Source of the DNA: an uncultured Lachnospiraceae bacterium
Lineage (GTDB): Bacteria > Bacillota > Clostridia > Lachnospirales > Lachnospiraceae
Assembly (NCBI GenBank): GCA_902801515.1
Contig: CADCII010000018.1
Span: 18,319-82,318 of the forward strand
Direction of reading: 5' to 3'
Length of the DNA stretch: 64,000 bases
Positions 23,487 through 32,291 of this stretch are shown piece by piece (positions within the stretch are counted from its first letter, which is position 1; every line of letters begins with the position of its first letter). The notes beneath the pieces were generated by a model. The model ran no database searches. It was not told where the DNA came from and saw nothing but the letters and a program-made list of their open reading frames with translations. The translations under genes and the position numbers were made by a program.

Positions 23487-26138
23487 ATGACTATTTGTGA
23501 GGAAAAAAACCTGAGCCGGATCGCCGCCGCACCTGACGCGGGGAGAAACATTGTTTTCTCGATGGCGGACCTGTCAGATTATCCGATTCTCCTTACCGGG
23601 ATCCTGCATGCCGCGCAGACAGCATCCATACCAGTCGTCCGTTTTCAGTTCATTTCCGACGAAGTCGACGGGCCGGCTCATTCCGTGGTAAAGCCGTCTG
23701 CTGATGGTCAGGAACCGGATCCGGTACTGACGGTCCCGATCATTCTGAATCACAGGTTCCGGAATTTTACAGTTGCAGTTCACAGAGAGATCGCTTCCCG
23801 GGAAAAGGGAACTCTCTTCCTGTTTGACTGCCTGTCAGGCCTGCAGACTGCGTGGGCTACTGACCTCATGATGGTCAACTTCTTTCGCGTAACAACACCT
23901 CTTCTGTCCGCCCGCGGTGATACCGCGCTCTTTCCTCTGAAGGCAGGGATGCACTCAGACACAGCAGCGCGCAAGATCTCGGAGACTGCGGATGTTTTCC
24001 TGAATGTGTGTTCCGACTTTAAAAATGTATATGTCCGTGCGGAGAAGATCCGCGGCGAGGAGGATTCCGAACTGTTCCAGCCGCACATGGTGGATCCTGA
24101 AACAGGCGCTTTCAGGCTGCTCACCGACGGTGTGAAACTCAGCCGGTATCACCGGGCGCAGGATATGACCAGCCGGATGCACCCGGACCTGAGCATGGAC
24201 AGCTGGGACCGGTTTTTCCTGAACACACAGCGCAAATACGAATATGGTGATGATCTGACTGAAGAATGCGCGAGGATGTGCCGGATCATGATGAGCCGGG
24301 ACAAGAGGATGCGCGGACTGATCCTGGAAAACTTCCGTCCGGAAGATTATTTCTTTGTCAAGGAGCATATGGTCGGAAGCGGACAGATCGGCGGCAAATC
24401 CTGCGGCATGCTTACTGCGCGCAAGATCATCGAGAACCGCCGCCCCGAACTGTATGACTACATGGAAGCGCATGACTCCTTCTATATCGGTTCCGATGTT
24501 TTCTCCGGATATCTCGTGGAAAACGGCCTGTGGGAACTGTCTGTGCGGCAGAATACGGAGGAAGAATATTTCTCACTCTCCGATACGCTGCGGGAGGAGC
24601 TTCTCAAAGGCGTTTTCTGGGAGGAGATCGAGCAACAGTTTCTGCATCTTTTGGAATATTACGGGCAGGCGCCGATCATCGTCCGCTCCAGCAGTATCCT
24701 GGAGGATGGGTTCGATAATGCATTTGCCGGGAAATACGATTCTGTGTTTGTCCCGAACGTCGGAACCATGGCGGAGCGGCTCTCTGCCTTTGAGGATGCC
24801 GTCCGTACTGTGTACGCAAGTACCATGTCACTCTCTGCCCTGGATTACCGCAAACGGCGCGGTCTTGCCGCCCGTGACGAGCAGATGGCAATCCTGGTCA
24901 TGAGAGTATCGGGATCTCATTTCGGAAACTATTTCATGCCCTGTGCGGCAGGCGTAGGTTATTCCTACAGTCCATACCGGTTCCTTCCCACACTGGATCC
25001 CGGCGCCGGGATGCTCCGTCTTGTTATGGGGCTCGGGACCTCGGCGGTAGACCGGACAGAAGGCGCCTATCCGCGCCTGGTCAGTCTCGACCAGCCGCAG
25101 GTGACTCCTTACCACTCCGTCTCGGAGCGGCACCGCTACAGCCAGAGGAAGATCTCCCTGATCGACAAGACAAGCGGAACCTTCCGTTATGTTTCTCTTG
25201 AAGAACTGTCACCAAGCCTTCCGGCCTGGCTGAAACGCATCCTCCTGGAACATGATACGGACGCGGAACGCATCTTCCGCGAGCGCGGCAGCATCCGGAA
25301 CATCGAATTCATTTCCTGCCGGGGCATCACCGGAAAGCAGGAACTGATGCAGCTTATGTATGAGATGATGCAGCAGCTGCAGACCTCATACGGACAGAGT
25401 GTGGATATTGAATTTACCATCAACCTCAGCGAAGACGGGGATTATGTGGTCAATCTGCTCCAGTGCCGTCCCCTGCTGATCATGCAGGATGACGCCTCTG
25501 AAGTGGAAGAAGCAGAGGCAGGGGCAGAAGATGTTAATGCGGAGGATGTAAAGGCAGACGGACCGGATGATTCCCACATCTTCCTGGAGACTGTGCGCTC
25601 TTCGATGGGTATGTCGCGCAATGCTCCTGTGGACGGGATCGTTCTGGTAGACCCGGTCGCCTATTATGAGATGCCCTACAAAGATAAACCGCAGGTTGCA
25701 AGAGTCATCGGACAGCTGAACTGGCATTTCAGAGACACCGGGAAGCAGCTCGTCCTGCTGACTCCGGGCCGGATCGGAACCTCTTCCCCGGAGCTGGGAG
25801 TCCCCACAGCCTTCTCGGACATCAGCTCATTCCGCGTGATCTGCGAACTGGCAGAGTCACGGGCCGGATACCAGCCGGAACTGTCCTACGGCAGCCATAT
25901 CTTCCAGGATCTGGTGGAGGCGGATATTCTGTACGACGCCGTCTTCGAAGATGAGAGGCGGGTTCATTTCCGCCCGGAGATGCTCAAAGCTCTTCCGAAC
26001 CGTATCCGGGAGATCGTTCCGGAGGCGGACGAATCCGTGATCATCTACTGCGACACCCAGGATCTGAACGGACGGATCCTGCATGATATGAAACACGAAC
26101 ACCTGACCATCAGCATAGGAAATGGTTTGAACCAGTGA
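23487..26138 (+). CDS. PEP/pyruvate-binding (PPDK-N-like) protein with RecA-like N-terminal region
   Basis: Of 883 residues, 1-270 look like a RecA/KaiC-type fold without a P-loop (LFLFDCLSGLQTA near 110, then ALFPLKAGMHSD). From 295 the protein matches the ATP-grasp pyruvate,phosphate dikinase N-terminal domain: GSGQIGGKSCGM at 298-308, IIVRSSSILEDG at 397-408, FAGKYDSV at 413-420. A C-terminal part has LLTPGRIGTSSPELGVP and SYGSHIFQDL, patterns I recall from uncharacterised PEP/pyruvate-binding proteins of gut bacteria. Both the phospho-His swivel domain and the PEP-forming TIM barrel of real PEP synthase are absent, so a full synthase reaction is unlikely. The start is an ATG with a weak GAGAAG site. 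The stop codon lies within a short repeat. The 1564-residue fusion follows 53 nt downstream. Confidence 0.85.
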   Translation: MTICEEKNLSRIAAAPDAGRNIVFSMADLSDYPILLTGILHAAQTASIPVVRFQFISDEVDGPAHSVVKPSADGQEPDPVLTVPIILNHRFRNFTVAVHREIASREKGTLFLFDCLSGLQTAWATDLMMVNFFRVTTPLLSARGDTALFPLKAGMHSDTAARKISETADVFLNVCSDFKNVYVRAEKIRGEEDSELFQPHMVDPETGAFRLLTDGVKLSRYHRAQDMTSRMHPDLSMDSWDRFFLNTQRKYEYGDDLTEECARMCRIMMSRDKRMRGLILENFRPEDYFFVKEHMVGSGQIGGKSCGMLTARKIIENRRPELYDYMEAHDSFYIGSDVFSGYLVENGLWELSVRQNTEEEYFSLSDTLREELLKGVFWEEIEQQFLHLLEYYGQAPIIVRSSSILEDGFDNAFAGKYDSVFVPNVGTMAERLSAFEDAVRTVYASTMSLSALDYRKRRGLAARDEQMAILVMRVSGSHFGNYFMPCAAGVGYSYSPYRFLPTLDPGAGMLRLVMGLGTSAVDRTEGAYPRLVSLDQPQVTPYHSVSERHRYSQRKISLIDKTSGTFRYVSLEELSPSLPAWLKRILLEHDTDAERIFRERGSIRNIEFISCRGITGKQELMQLMYEMMQQLQTSYGQSVDIEFTINLSEDGDYVVNLLQCRPLLIMQDDASEVEEAEAGAEDVNAEDVKADGPDDSHIFLETVRSSMGMSRNAPVDGIVLVDPVAYYEMPYKDKPQVARVIGQLNWHFRDTGKQLVLLTPGRIGTSSPELGVPTAFSDISSFRVICELAESRAGYQPELSYGSHIFQDLVEADILYDAVFEDERRVHFRPEMLKALPNRIREIVPEADESVIIYCDTQDLNGRILHDMKHEHLTISIGNGLNQ

Positions 26139-26181
26139 CAGGCACTTGTTCATGTGAACCAGTGGCAGGCACTTGTTCATG
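26130..26181. repeat. Two tandem copies of the GTGACAGGCAC repeat overlapping a stop codon
   Basis: Two near-identical units of about 26 bp (TGAACCAGTGRCAGGCACTT, then GTTCATG) run from about 26129 to 26181. The core GTGACAGGCACTTGTTCA is the reverse complement of the 21.8-kb repeat. The first copy contains the TGA stop of the PEP-binding gene, and the second ends 4 nt before the ribosome binding site region of the next gene. Confidence 0.75.
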
Positions 26182-26191
26182 AAGGAGTAAT

Positions 26192-29100
26192 ATGGCAAAG
26201 ATTACCGGTATCAATAGTCGTGAAGATCTTATAAGGTCGATCGTGTCCTCCTGTCCGCTTTCCGGAGACGGTGCGGATCTTTCGATCATGCCTGATCTGT
26301 GCTCAGAGGCGCTTATGCCCCTTCTGGGAAATGCTGCGCCGGACAGCTTCGAAGACTGGAATTCGTACTGCTGTGCGTTTCTGCTGGATGACTACTATCC
26401 CGGCAGGGCACAGGTCCATCTGAAAGAAGAGCGCAGGGAAGCGGTCCTGTTCTATCTGGACACACTGAATGCCCTGTTCGACCGGGAGAAGGCGGAGCTT
26501 GGACCGTGCCGGACCCGGGATCTGGTTCTTCTTGAGGAGGCTGAGTATAAAGGGTTCCGTACCACTGCGGAGTACGAGAAGCTTCTTGACTGTCTGCGCA
26601 GCCGCTATCTGTATGCGTTCATGAGACTGCACCGGGCTGTCACCCCGTTTGAGACATTGGGGCATATCGCCGGCGTCAATTTTGTGTCTGTATACATTGC
26701 GCGCCAGCTGCTCCATACAAACGTCCGGATCGATCCGGCACTCTCTTCAGGTGCGGCAATCCTGCATGATATCGGCAAGTATGGTTGCCGCCCGGAGGAA
26801 TCCAGACGTGTTCCTTATCTGCACTACTACTATACCTATCAGTTCGCCCAGAAGTTTGGTTTTGAATCCATCGGAGCGATCGCATCCGCGCATTCTGTCT
26901 GGGATCTGGAACTTGAGAACCTGAGTGTGGAAAGCCTGATCCTGATCTATGCTGATTTCCGTGTCAAGAGTGTGCGCCTGGAGGACGGGACGGAGCAGGT
27001 CTGCTTCTGGTCCCTGAAGGAATCCTATGACATCATACTCAGCAAGCTCGACAATGTGGATGACGCCAAGAGACGGCGCTACGCAAAAGTGTACGACAAG
27101 CTCAAGGACTTTGAGGACTATCTGATCTCACTCGGAGTATCTGTGGACCTTGAGGACGGATGGCATAAACCCAAAGCTCATACTCCTTTCTCTCTGATGA
27201 GTACCGAGGAGATGGTGCAGGCTTTCAAGTATCTTGCGATCTCACATAACCTGAAGGTCATGTACACCACCGGGCATGACGTCTCTTTCATCAGTCTGCT
27301 GGAGGACATCCGCGGAGAGAAAGACTGGCGTCATGTGCGCGCATTCCTGACCGTTATCGAAGAATACTCCGGCTATCTCAAACAGGATCAGAAACTGGTA
27401 ATCCTTGATTTTCTGTATGAAATGCTTTCCCACCAGGACGGTGATATCCGCCGGCAGGCCGCCAGGATCTCCGCCGTTGTAATGGCCGGTTTCGATATTG
27501 CCTTCAAGAAGGAACTTCCCGAAGATGTGGAGGCTCCGCAGATCGGCCAGCGTATGGCCGATGTCTGGCGCAGTTTTCTTCACCGTATGCTGTTCCCGAA
27601 CCATATGGTCACAGAGCAGCACCGGCGCTGGATCGGCTATGGAATGAAAACTGTCGTGCGCCATCTTCTTCGTCTGACCGAAGGGTCCAGACGGCGCGAA
27701 GTGCTGAATGTGATCCTGGAACATTACAAGTCTTCGCGTTGGGAGGGACTGACACAGTTCCTTCTGCTGGACTGCCTGCCGGAGATTCCTTATGACCTGT
27801 GCAGCGCCAATCAGCGCAAGCTTCTCTTCCGTTTTGACCGCCGGTTCCTGCAGGCAGACGATCCCGAGATCCGGGTGTCCGCGCTGCGGTTTATCGTGTG
27901 CTGGCTCAAGCAGGGCTGCAAACCGGATGATGAGATGATGGACGCACTCAGTTCGCTCACACTGCGCAGCGAAGATCCGGTGTGTATACGATATCTGACG
28001 CTGCAGATACGCAGGCTTGTGTTCGGGGAGGAGGGCTCTCTGGATTACGACGCCAAGTTCCTCTACATCGAGAATCAGCGCTCTGAGATCCCGTGGATCT
28101 TCAAGCTGGTCAACCTGGAGATCCTGCAGAAGGAAATGATGGAGGAGAAGGACCTTCTGAGGGTCTATCAGTATGCTTCCCATCTGCTGAACATCCTGCA
28201 GTTCAATTCCCGTGTGACAAATAAACTGCAGGCCGGTGAGAATCTGGTGCAGATCATGCCGAGGCTCTCCGAGTCACAGCGCTACGAGATCATGCTGGAG
28301 CTCGTGCGTGCCCTCTCCATGGGCCGCTACTCCGTCGCCAAGTACATCCCGCAGTTTATGGGGCGTATCTATGTGATCATGACGCCGGATGAACGTCATG
28401 CTCTGCTTGGTCAGCTGCACGATCTGTACGCGAGCAGCAACCCCGCCGTAGTGATCCTTACCCTGGAGACGGTCAGTGTCATCCTGCAGTATCTGCCCGG
28501 ACACGGCATCGAAGGGGAAGAACTGGAAGCACTGGAGGGAATGCTCTGCTCCGGAACGGTGCACTACGATATGGAAGTTGCCCGGGAAGCCTTTTATTTC
28601 CTGGGATCCGGCCTGTTCGGAAGCAGGCATCTGACGCTGGACCAGAAAAAAGAATACTTCACGGCCATGGCCCGCAAAGTCCTGACCTTTATCTTATGGG
28701 ATCAGGAGATCCCGCTGTGGTATTACAACGCCGCTTCCCTGAACCACATATACAGGTTCATTTCCGATTACCTGCAGGACCACGAGAGGATCGCCTTCCG
28801 GAAACGGGCAAAGATCGCCTTCTTCCCCGGAACCTTTGATCCATTCTCTCTCGGCCACAAGGCGATCGTCCGCGAGATTGCGTCGATGGGCTTCCATGTC
28901 TATCTGACGGTAGACGAATTCTCCTGGTCCAAGAACACCCAGCCGTACCAGATCCGCAGAAAGATCATGGTCATGTCGGTCGCGGACCTCAACGGCGTCT
29001 TCCTGTTCCCGGTCGAGATCCCGGTCAACATCGCTTGCCCGGATGATCTGGCCAGACTGCGCAGCTGCTTCCCCGGCGAGGAAGTCTATATCGTGGCAGG

Positions 29101-30886
29101 CAGCGATGTCGTGGAGCATGCCTCCGCTTACCGGGCTGAGCCATGCGAGAATTCCATCCACACCTTCCCGCATATCCTGTTCGCGCGCAATACCGAAGGT
29201 GCCTGGTCCGACGACAGCACAGCGCGCAGGAAACTGCAGGCAGAGGTCCTGTACCTGAAGCTGCCGGCTTATTTTGAAAATATGAGTTCCACCAGGATCC
29301 GCAGCAATGTGAGCGGCAATAAAGACATTGCGGATCTGGTAGAACCTGTGGTCCAGAACTATATCTATGAGAAGGGGCTCTACACGATGGAGCCCATGTA
29401 CAAGCGCGCCGCCCAGTCCCGCAGGGTGAACACTTACCTGTTCGACTCCCTGACAGAGGAACAGGAAAATGAACTGACAGATCATTTTTCTGATCAGTAT
29501 CTTGCAGGAGCAGGCGGGGAGAAGGCCGTGATCCTGAGAAATGAAGAAAAGGATGACCACATCTGCGGCGCAGTTCTCTACCATGAGCTTGCGGTCGGGG
29601 AACTTTACGAGTCCTGCGGAGACATCGATCTGGCGGCTTCGCTGCGCAATGAGCTCTCTGGCCGGACCTGTGTCCTCACGGATATCCTCGGCGATGCGGA
29701 TCGCTGCAGTGACGACCGCTACACGGTACTCAACGAGATGCTTGCCCATTGCCAGGAGGAAGGGTATTCCTATGCTGTATGCTTCCACGGCAAAGAATAC
29801 GACGACCTGCTCAGGGGAAGCGGCTTCCTGCCGATGCCCCAGATGGAGGACTGCTATGTCACGGATATGCGCAGGCCTCTGGTGCTGATCTTCGATACGC
29901 CATCTTTCATCAAAGACCAGTTTTCAGGAGATCCCGCCGTTCAGGATATACTGTGGGACAGCCATCTGAAACTTCGCCGCGAAGTTGCCATGCTGTTCCC
30001 GGGTCAGCTCTCTCTGTGCTTTGACTCCGAGATCCTGAATCACCGGCTGATCCAGCTGATCATCCAGAACAATCCGGTGGATCCGGAGCAGAGCGGTCCC
30101 AGAAAGCTCGGTCCGAAGATCTGCGTCCCGTTCGGAAAGACCCTGCGGGGCGTCCTGGTCCCGAACTGCGTGACGAAAGACCTGAACACGGAGAAACTCT
30201 ATGACATCGACATGGAGAGCTTCACCATCAAAGAGTTCCCGCATTACGCACCGCTGAAGGTGCAGATCCGGACCATCAAGTCCTTCATGCGTCCCGTAAT
30301 CCTTGTGGATGACCTCTATCACAAGGGGTACCGTCTGCAGGCGGTAGAGCGGGTAATGAAAAATGAGGATCTGAAACTGAATAAGCTGATCGTCGGCGTG
30401 CGCTCCGGACGCGGCAATGACCTTGCAAATGTGCTGGAAGAGCCGATCGAATCTGTCTACTTTGTCCCGAATATGCGCTCGTGGCTCATCGAATCGGATC
30501 TGTATCCGTTCATTGGCGGCGACGGGATCCGGGTCAGAGAGCAGATCCATTCCTCGCCCTCCCTGCCGTCCGTCAACTCGATCCTGCCGTACCAGTTCCC
30601 GTCCTTCATGAAAGGGGCATCCATGGAAGCATTCTACAATTTGTCCGTGGTTTGCCTGGAGAATGCGCGCAACATCTTCCTGGTCCTGGAGAAACTCTAT
30701 CAGGACAAGTACGGCCGGAAGCTGACCATGTCGCGCATAGGCGAGGTCCTGGCAGAGCCCAGGCACCCGGATACCTGTATCCTGGACACCTCGGTGGTAC
30801 AGGAGTCCCCGTCGCTGCTGCTGCGGCGCGAGATGCAGAAACTGCACAGGCTGAAGCATCTGCTTGACGGAGAGTTCCGGATGTAA
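26192..30886 (+). CDS. Giant fusion: HD domain, helical repeats, NMNAT/NadD-like, GNAT-like and PRTase-like domains
   Basis: This 1564-residue protein has several parts. An HD phosphohydrolase domain is at about 150-260 (H157, the H192-D193 pair of ILHDIGK, H234, D255). A long alpha-helical region resembling HEAT repeats covers about 350-860. A nucleotidylyltransferase domain follows: FFPGTFDPFSLGHKAIV starts near 875 with the T/HxGH-type signature, and SSTRIRSN near 1031 matches the ISSTxIR motif of NadD. At about 1070-1220 there is a GNAT-like stretch (YSYAVCFHGKEYDDLLRGSGF). At about 1280-1450 a phosphoribosyltransferase-like domain carries VILVDDLYHKG near 1369. GAAGGAG is the ribosome binding site. 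NadD and an HD protein (YqeK) are neighbours or fusions in Firmicutes, which makes nucleotide chemistry likely. The overall function is unknown. Confidence 0.85.
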   Translation: MAKITGINSREDLIRSIVSSCPLSGDGADLSIMPDLCSEALMPLLGNAAPDSFEDWNSYCCAFLLDDYYPGRAQVHLKEERREAVLFYLDTLNALFDREKAELGPCRTRDLVLLEEAEYKGFRTTAEYEKLLDCLRSRYLYAFMRLHRAVTPFETLGHIAGVNFVSVYIARQLLHTNVRIDPALSSGAAILHDIGKYGCRPEESRRVPYLHYYYTYQFAQKFGFESIGAIASAHSVWDLELENLSVESLILIYADFRVKSVRLEDGTEQVCFWSLKESYDIILSKLDNVDDAKRRRYAKVYDKLKDFEDYLISLGVSVDLEDGWHKPKAHTPFSLMSTEEMVQAFKYLAISHNLKVMYTTGHDVSFISLLEDIRGEKDWRHVRAFLTVIEEYSGYLKQDQKLVILDFLYEMLSHQDGDIRRQAARISAVVMAGFDIAFKKELPEDVEAPQIGQRMADVWRSFLHRMLFPNHMVTEQHRRWIGYGMKTVVRHLLRLTEGSRRREVLNVILEHYKSSRWEGLTQFLLLDCLPEIPYDLCSANQRKLLFRFDRRFLQADDPEIRVSALRFIVCWLKQGCKPDDEMMDALSSLTLRSEDPVCIRYLTLQIRRLVFGEEGSLDYDAKFLYIENQRSEIPWIFKLVNLEILQKEMMEEKDLLRVYQYASHLLNILQFNSRVTNKLQAGENLVQIMPRLSESQRYEIMLELVRALSMGRYSVAKYIPQFMGRIYVIMTPDERHALLGQLHDLYASSNPAVVILTLETVSVILQYLPGHGIEGEELEALEGMLCSGTVHYDMEVAREAFYFLGSGLFGSRHLTLDQKKEYFTAMARKVLTFILWDQEIPLWYYNAASLNHIYRFISDYLQDHERIAFRKRAKIAFFPGTFDPFSLGHKAIVREIASMGFHVYLTVDEFSWSKNTQPYQIRRKIMVMSVADLNGVFLFPVEIPVNIACPDDLARLRSCFPGEEVYIVAGSDVVEHASAYRAEPCENSIHTFPHILFARNTEGAWSDDSTARRKLQAEVLYLKLPAYFENMSSTRIRSNVSGNKDIADLVEPVVQNYIYEKGLYTMEPMYKRAAQSRRVNTYLFDSLTEEQENELTDHFSDQYLAGAGGEKAVILRNEEKDDHICGAVLYHELAVGELYESCGDIDLAASLRNELSGRTCVLTDILGDADRCSDDRYTVLNEMLAHCQEEGYSYAVCFHGKEYDDLLRGSGFLPMPQMEDCYVTDMRRPLVLIFDTPSFIKDQFSGDPAVQDILWDSHLKLRREVAMLFPGQLSLCFDSEILNHRLIQLIIQNNPVDPEQSGPRKLGPKICVPFGKTLRGVLVPNCVTKDLNTEKLYDIDMESFTIKEFPHYAPLKVQIRTIKSFMRPVILVDDLYHKGYRLQAVERVMKNEDLKLNKLIVGVRSGRGNDLANVLEEPIESVYFVPNMRSWLIESDLYPFIGGDGIRVREQIHSSPSLPSVNSILPYQFPSFMKGASMEAFYNLSVVCLENARNIFLVLEKLYQDKYGRKLTMSRIGEVLAEPRHPDTCILDTSVVQESPSLLLRREMQKLHRLKHLLDGEFRM

Positions 30887-30993
30887 ATGAAATCCTCAGG
30901 AAAGAAACAGCCACTCTGTTCCCGGCATTAAAAGACAGAGTGACAGCCCTTTAAGGTATATATGTTTTACCACATGCATAAAGGAGAACTACC

Positions 30994-31980
30994 ATGCATA
31001 AGATCACGGACCTTTGCTCCGCATACCCATACCCAAAAGACCATATTTCTTCGTATCCATGGGTGATGCGGGATGAGACGGATCTGAAGAGAGTTCATAT
31101 CATCGGTCTGGGAGATGTTGGACTGAATGCCGCTCTCGGGCTTCGGATCACAGGAGCAGGCAGTGTTTCAAAGATCGGAATCTATGACATTGACCGGAAA
31201 CTGTGCGACAGGCTGGAGATCGAGATCAACCAGATCCTGTCCCCACTGGGAAAAACAGTTTATCCGGATGTCGTGATCCTGGAAGAGGAGGAACTGTTTG
31301 ACTGTGACATCTTCCTTTTCTGCGCTACAAAAAGTGTACCCCCGCTCGGGGCGGAGGCACACAGTGATGTGAGAATCGCGCAGTTTGAAGCGAACCGGAA
31401 GATCATCGCCGGTTATGCGAAGCAGGCAGCTGATAAAGAATACAAAGGATTGTTCGGCGTTGTTTCTGACCCGCTGGACCTTCTGTGCGGAGTGGTCCTG
31501 GACTATCTGCATCCGGACCAGATCCAGGGATTCGGGTTAGGCGTCATGTTTGCCAGAGCAGCCTACTATGCAAAACGGCTTGCACATACCCATTATGCGG
31601 TTTTTCCTGAGAACGGCCGGGTTTACGGCCCCCATGGGAACGGACTTGTCGCAGTGAACAGCATCCTCCCGGAAGAATATAACGACGAAGCAACCGCACA
31701 GCTGACCCGTCTGACCACCAACGCCAATATCAGTGTTCGGGAGATCGGCTATAAACCGTATATCGCTCCGGGTGTCTCTTCCGTCGCACTGACAATACCG
31801 GAGGTCATTGCCGGCAGCTGGAACGACAGCGCAAGGTTCCTGAACGGAGTCTTCTTCGGAGCCCGGAACCGGCTCACACCGGCCGGTACGCAGTGGGAAG
31901 ATCCACTGCTTCCGGATGAACTGTTCTGCAGGCTGCGGGACAGTTATCTTGATCTGGACCGCAGAACCCATGAGATGTAA
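30994..31980 (+). CDS. Divergent lactate/malate dehydrogenase family protein
   Basis: The 328-residue protein has a Rossmann start VHIIGLGDVGLNAA (34-47) and an acidic YDID ending strand 2 near 65. A later GLGVMFARAAYY (181-192) and YGPHGNG (211-217) align with the LDH motifs containing DSAR and GEHGDS. On that alignment the catalytic His (H214) and substrate Arg (R188) are kept, but the Asp that pairs with the His is Met (M185). An Arg-rich substrate loop (SDVRIAQFEANR) is present. It may have a changed substrate or lack dehydrogenase activity. It follows the giant fusion gene by 107 nt on the same strand, with AAAGGAG before the ATG and a strong terminator after it. Confidence 0.8.
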   Translation: MHKITDLCSAYPYPKDHISSYPWVMRDETDLKRVHIIGLGDVGLNAALGLRITGAGSVSKIGIYDIDRKLCDRLEIEINQILSPLGKTVYPDVVILEEEELFDCDIFLFCATKSVPPLGAEAHSDVRIAQFEANRKIIAGYAKQAADKEYKGLFGVVSDPLDLLCGVVLDYLHPDQIQGFGLGVMFARAAYYAKRLAHTHYAVFPENGRVYGPHGNGLVAVNSILPEEYNDEATAQLTRLTTNANISVREIGYKPYIAPGVSSVALTIPEVIAGSWNDSARFLNGVFFGARNRLTPAGTQWEDPLLPDELFCRLRDSYLDLDRRTHEM

Positions 31981-32053
31981 AATGGGGCAAAACAAAAAAC
32001 GACCTGTCCATTATATGGGTACTGGCTTAAAATACTAGTTTAGTCAGAGATTT

Positions 32054-32086
32054 GGGCACAGAGCCTTCTTACCCGGCTCTGTGCCC
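32054..32086 (+). terminator. Strong hairpin after the LDH-like gene
   Basis: GGGCACAGAGCC (32054-32065) and GGCTCTGTGCCC (32075-32086) form a perfect 12-bp stem, followed by ATAATTCTTGTT. It lies 74 nt past the stop. The tail is only partly T-rich. Confidence 0.7.
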
Positions 32087-32092
32087 ATAATT

Positions 32093-32247
32093 CTTGTTCC
32101 TATTGGGTATAACTGTCACTTTACATGCTTTCTTACCCAATCTTTGCGTTTCTTTTGGGTAAAACTATCACTATATCTGCTTTTCTGCCCAATCCTTGTA
32201 TTTCTTTTGGGTAGGGCTACCACTTTATCTGCTTTTCTGCCCAAAAT
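32093..32247. repeat. Three-copy tandem repeat of about 53 bp with internal inverted ends
   Basis: Three diverged units run from 32093, 32142 and 32195. Each holds TTGGGTA near its start and T-x-CCCAA near its end, around a shared ACT(A/G)TCACT...CTGCTTT core, so each unit can fold on itself. It fills the spacer between the LDH-like gene and the convergent transketolase. The copies abut without unique spacers, so it is not CRISPR. No coding potential was seen. Confidence 0.7.
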
Positions 32248-32291
32248 CCAGAATAAACCACGTATAGCAACTAAGGCTTACTCACTTTTTC

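Noticed and set aside
23487-26138. Bona fide PEP synthase (ppsA)
   Set aside because: The phospho-His swivel motif and the PEP-utilising barrel are not found; only the ATP/pyruvate-binding part is recognisable.
21822-26181. Composite transposon bounded by inverted repeats
   Set aside because: No transposase, no target-site duplication visible, and the enclosed genes are housekeeping-like; kept only as a repeat observation.
28694-29788. Leftward open frames inside the giant fusion gene
   Set aside because: They lie opposite the NadD-like and GNAT-like coding segments, lack ribosome binding sites and show no family pattern.
26192-30886. Assembly artefact joining several separate genes
   Set aside because: One continuous frame of 1564 codons with no internal stop, and no ribosome binding site or start cluster at the domain borders.
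32093-32247. CRISPR array
   Set aside because: Only three abutting diverged units with no unique spacers and no cas genes.
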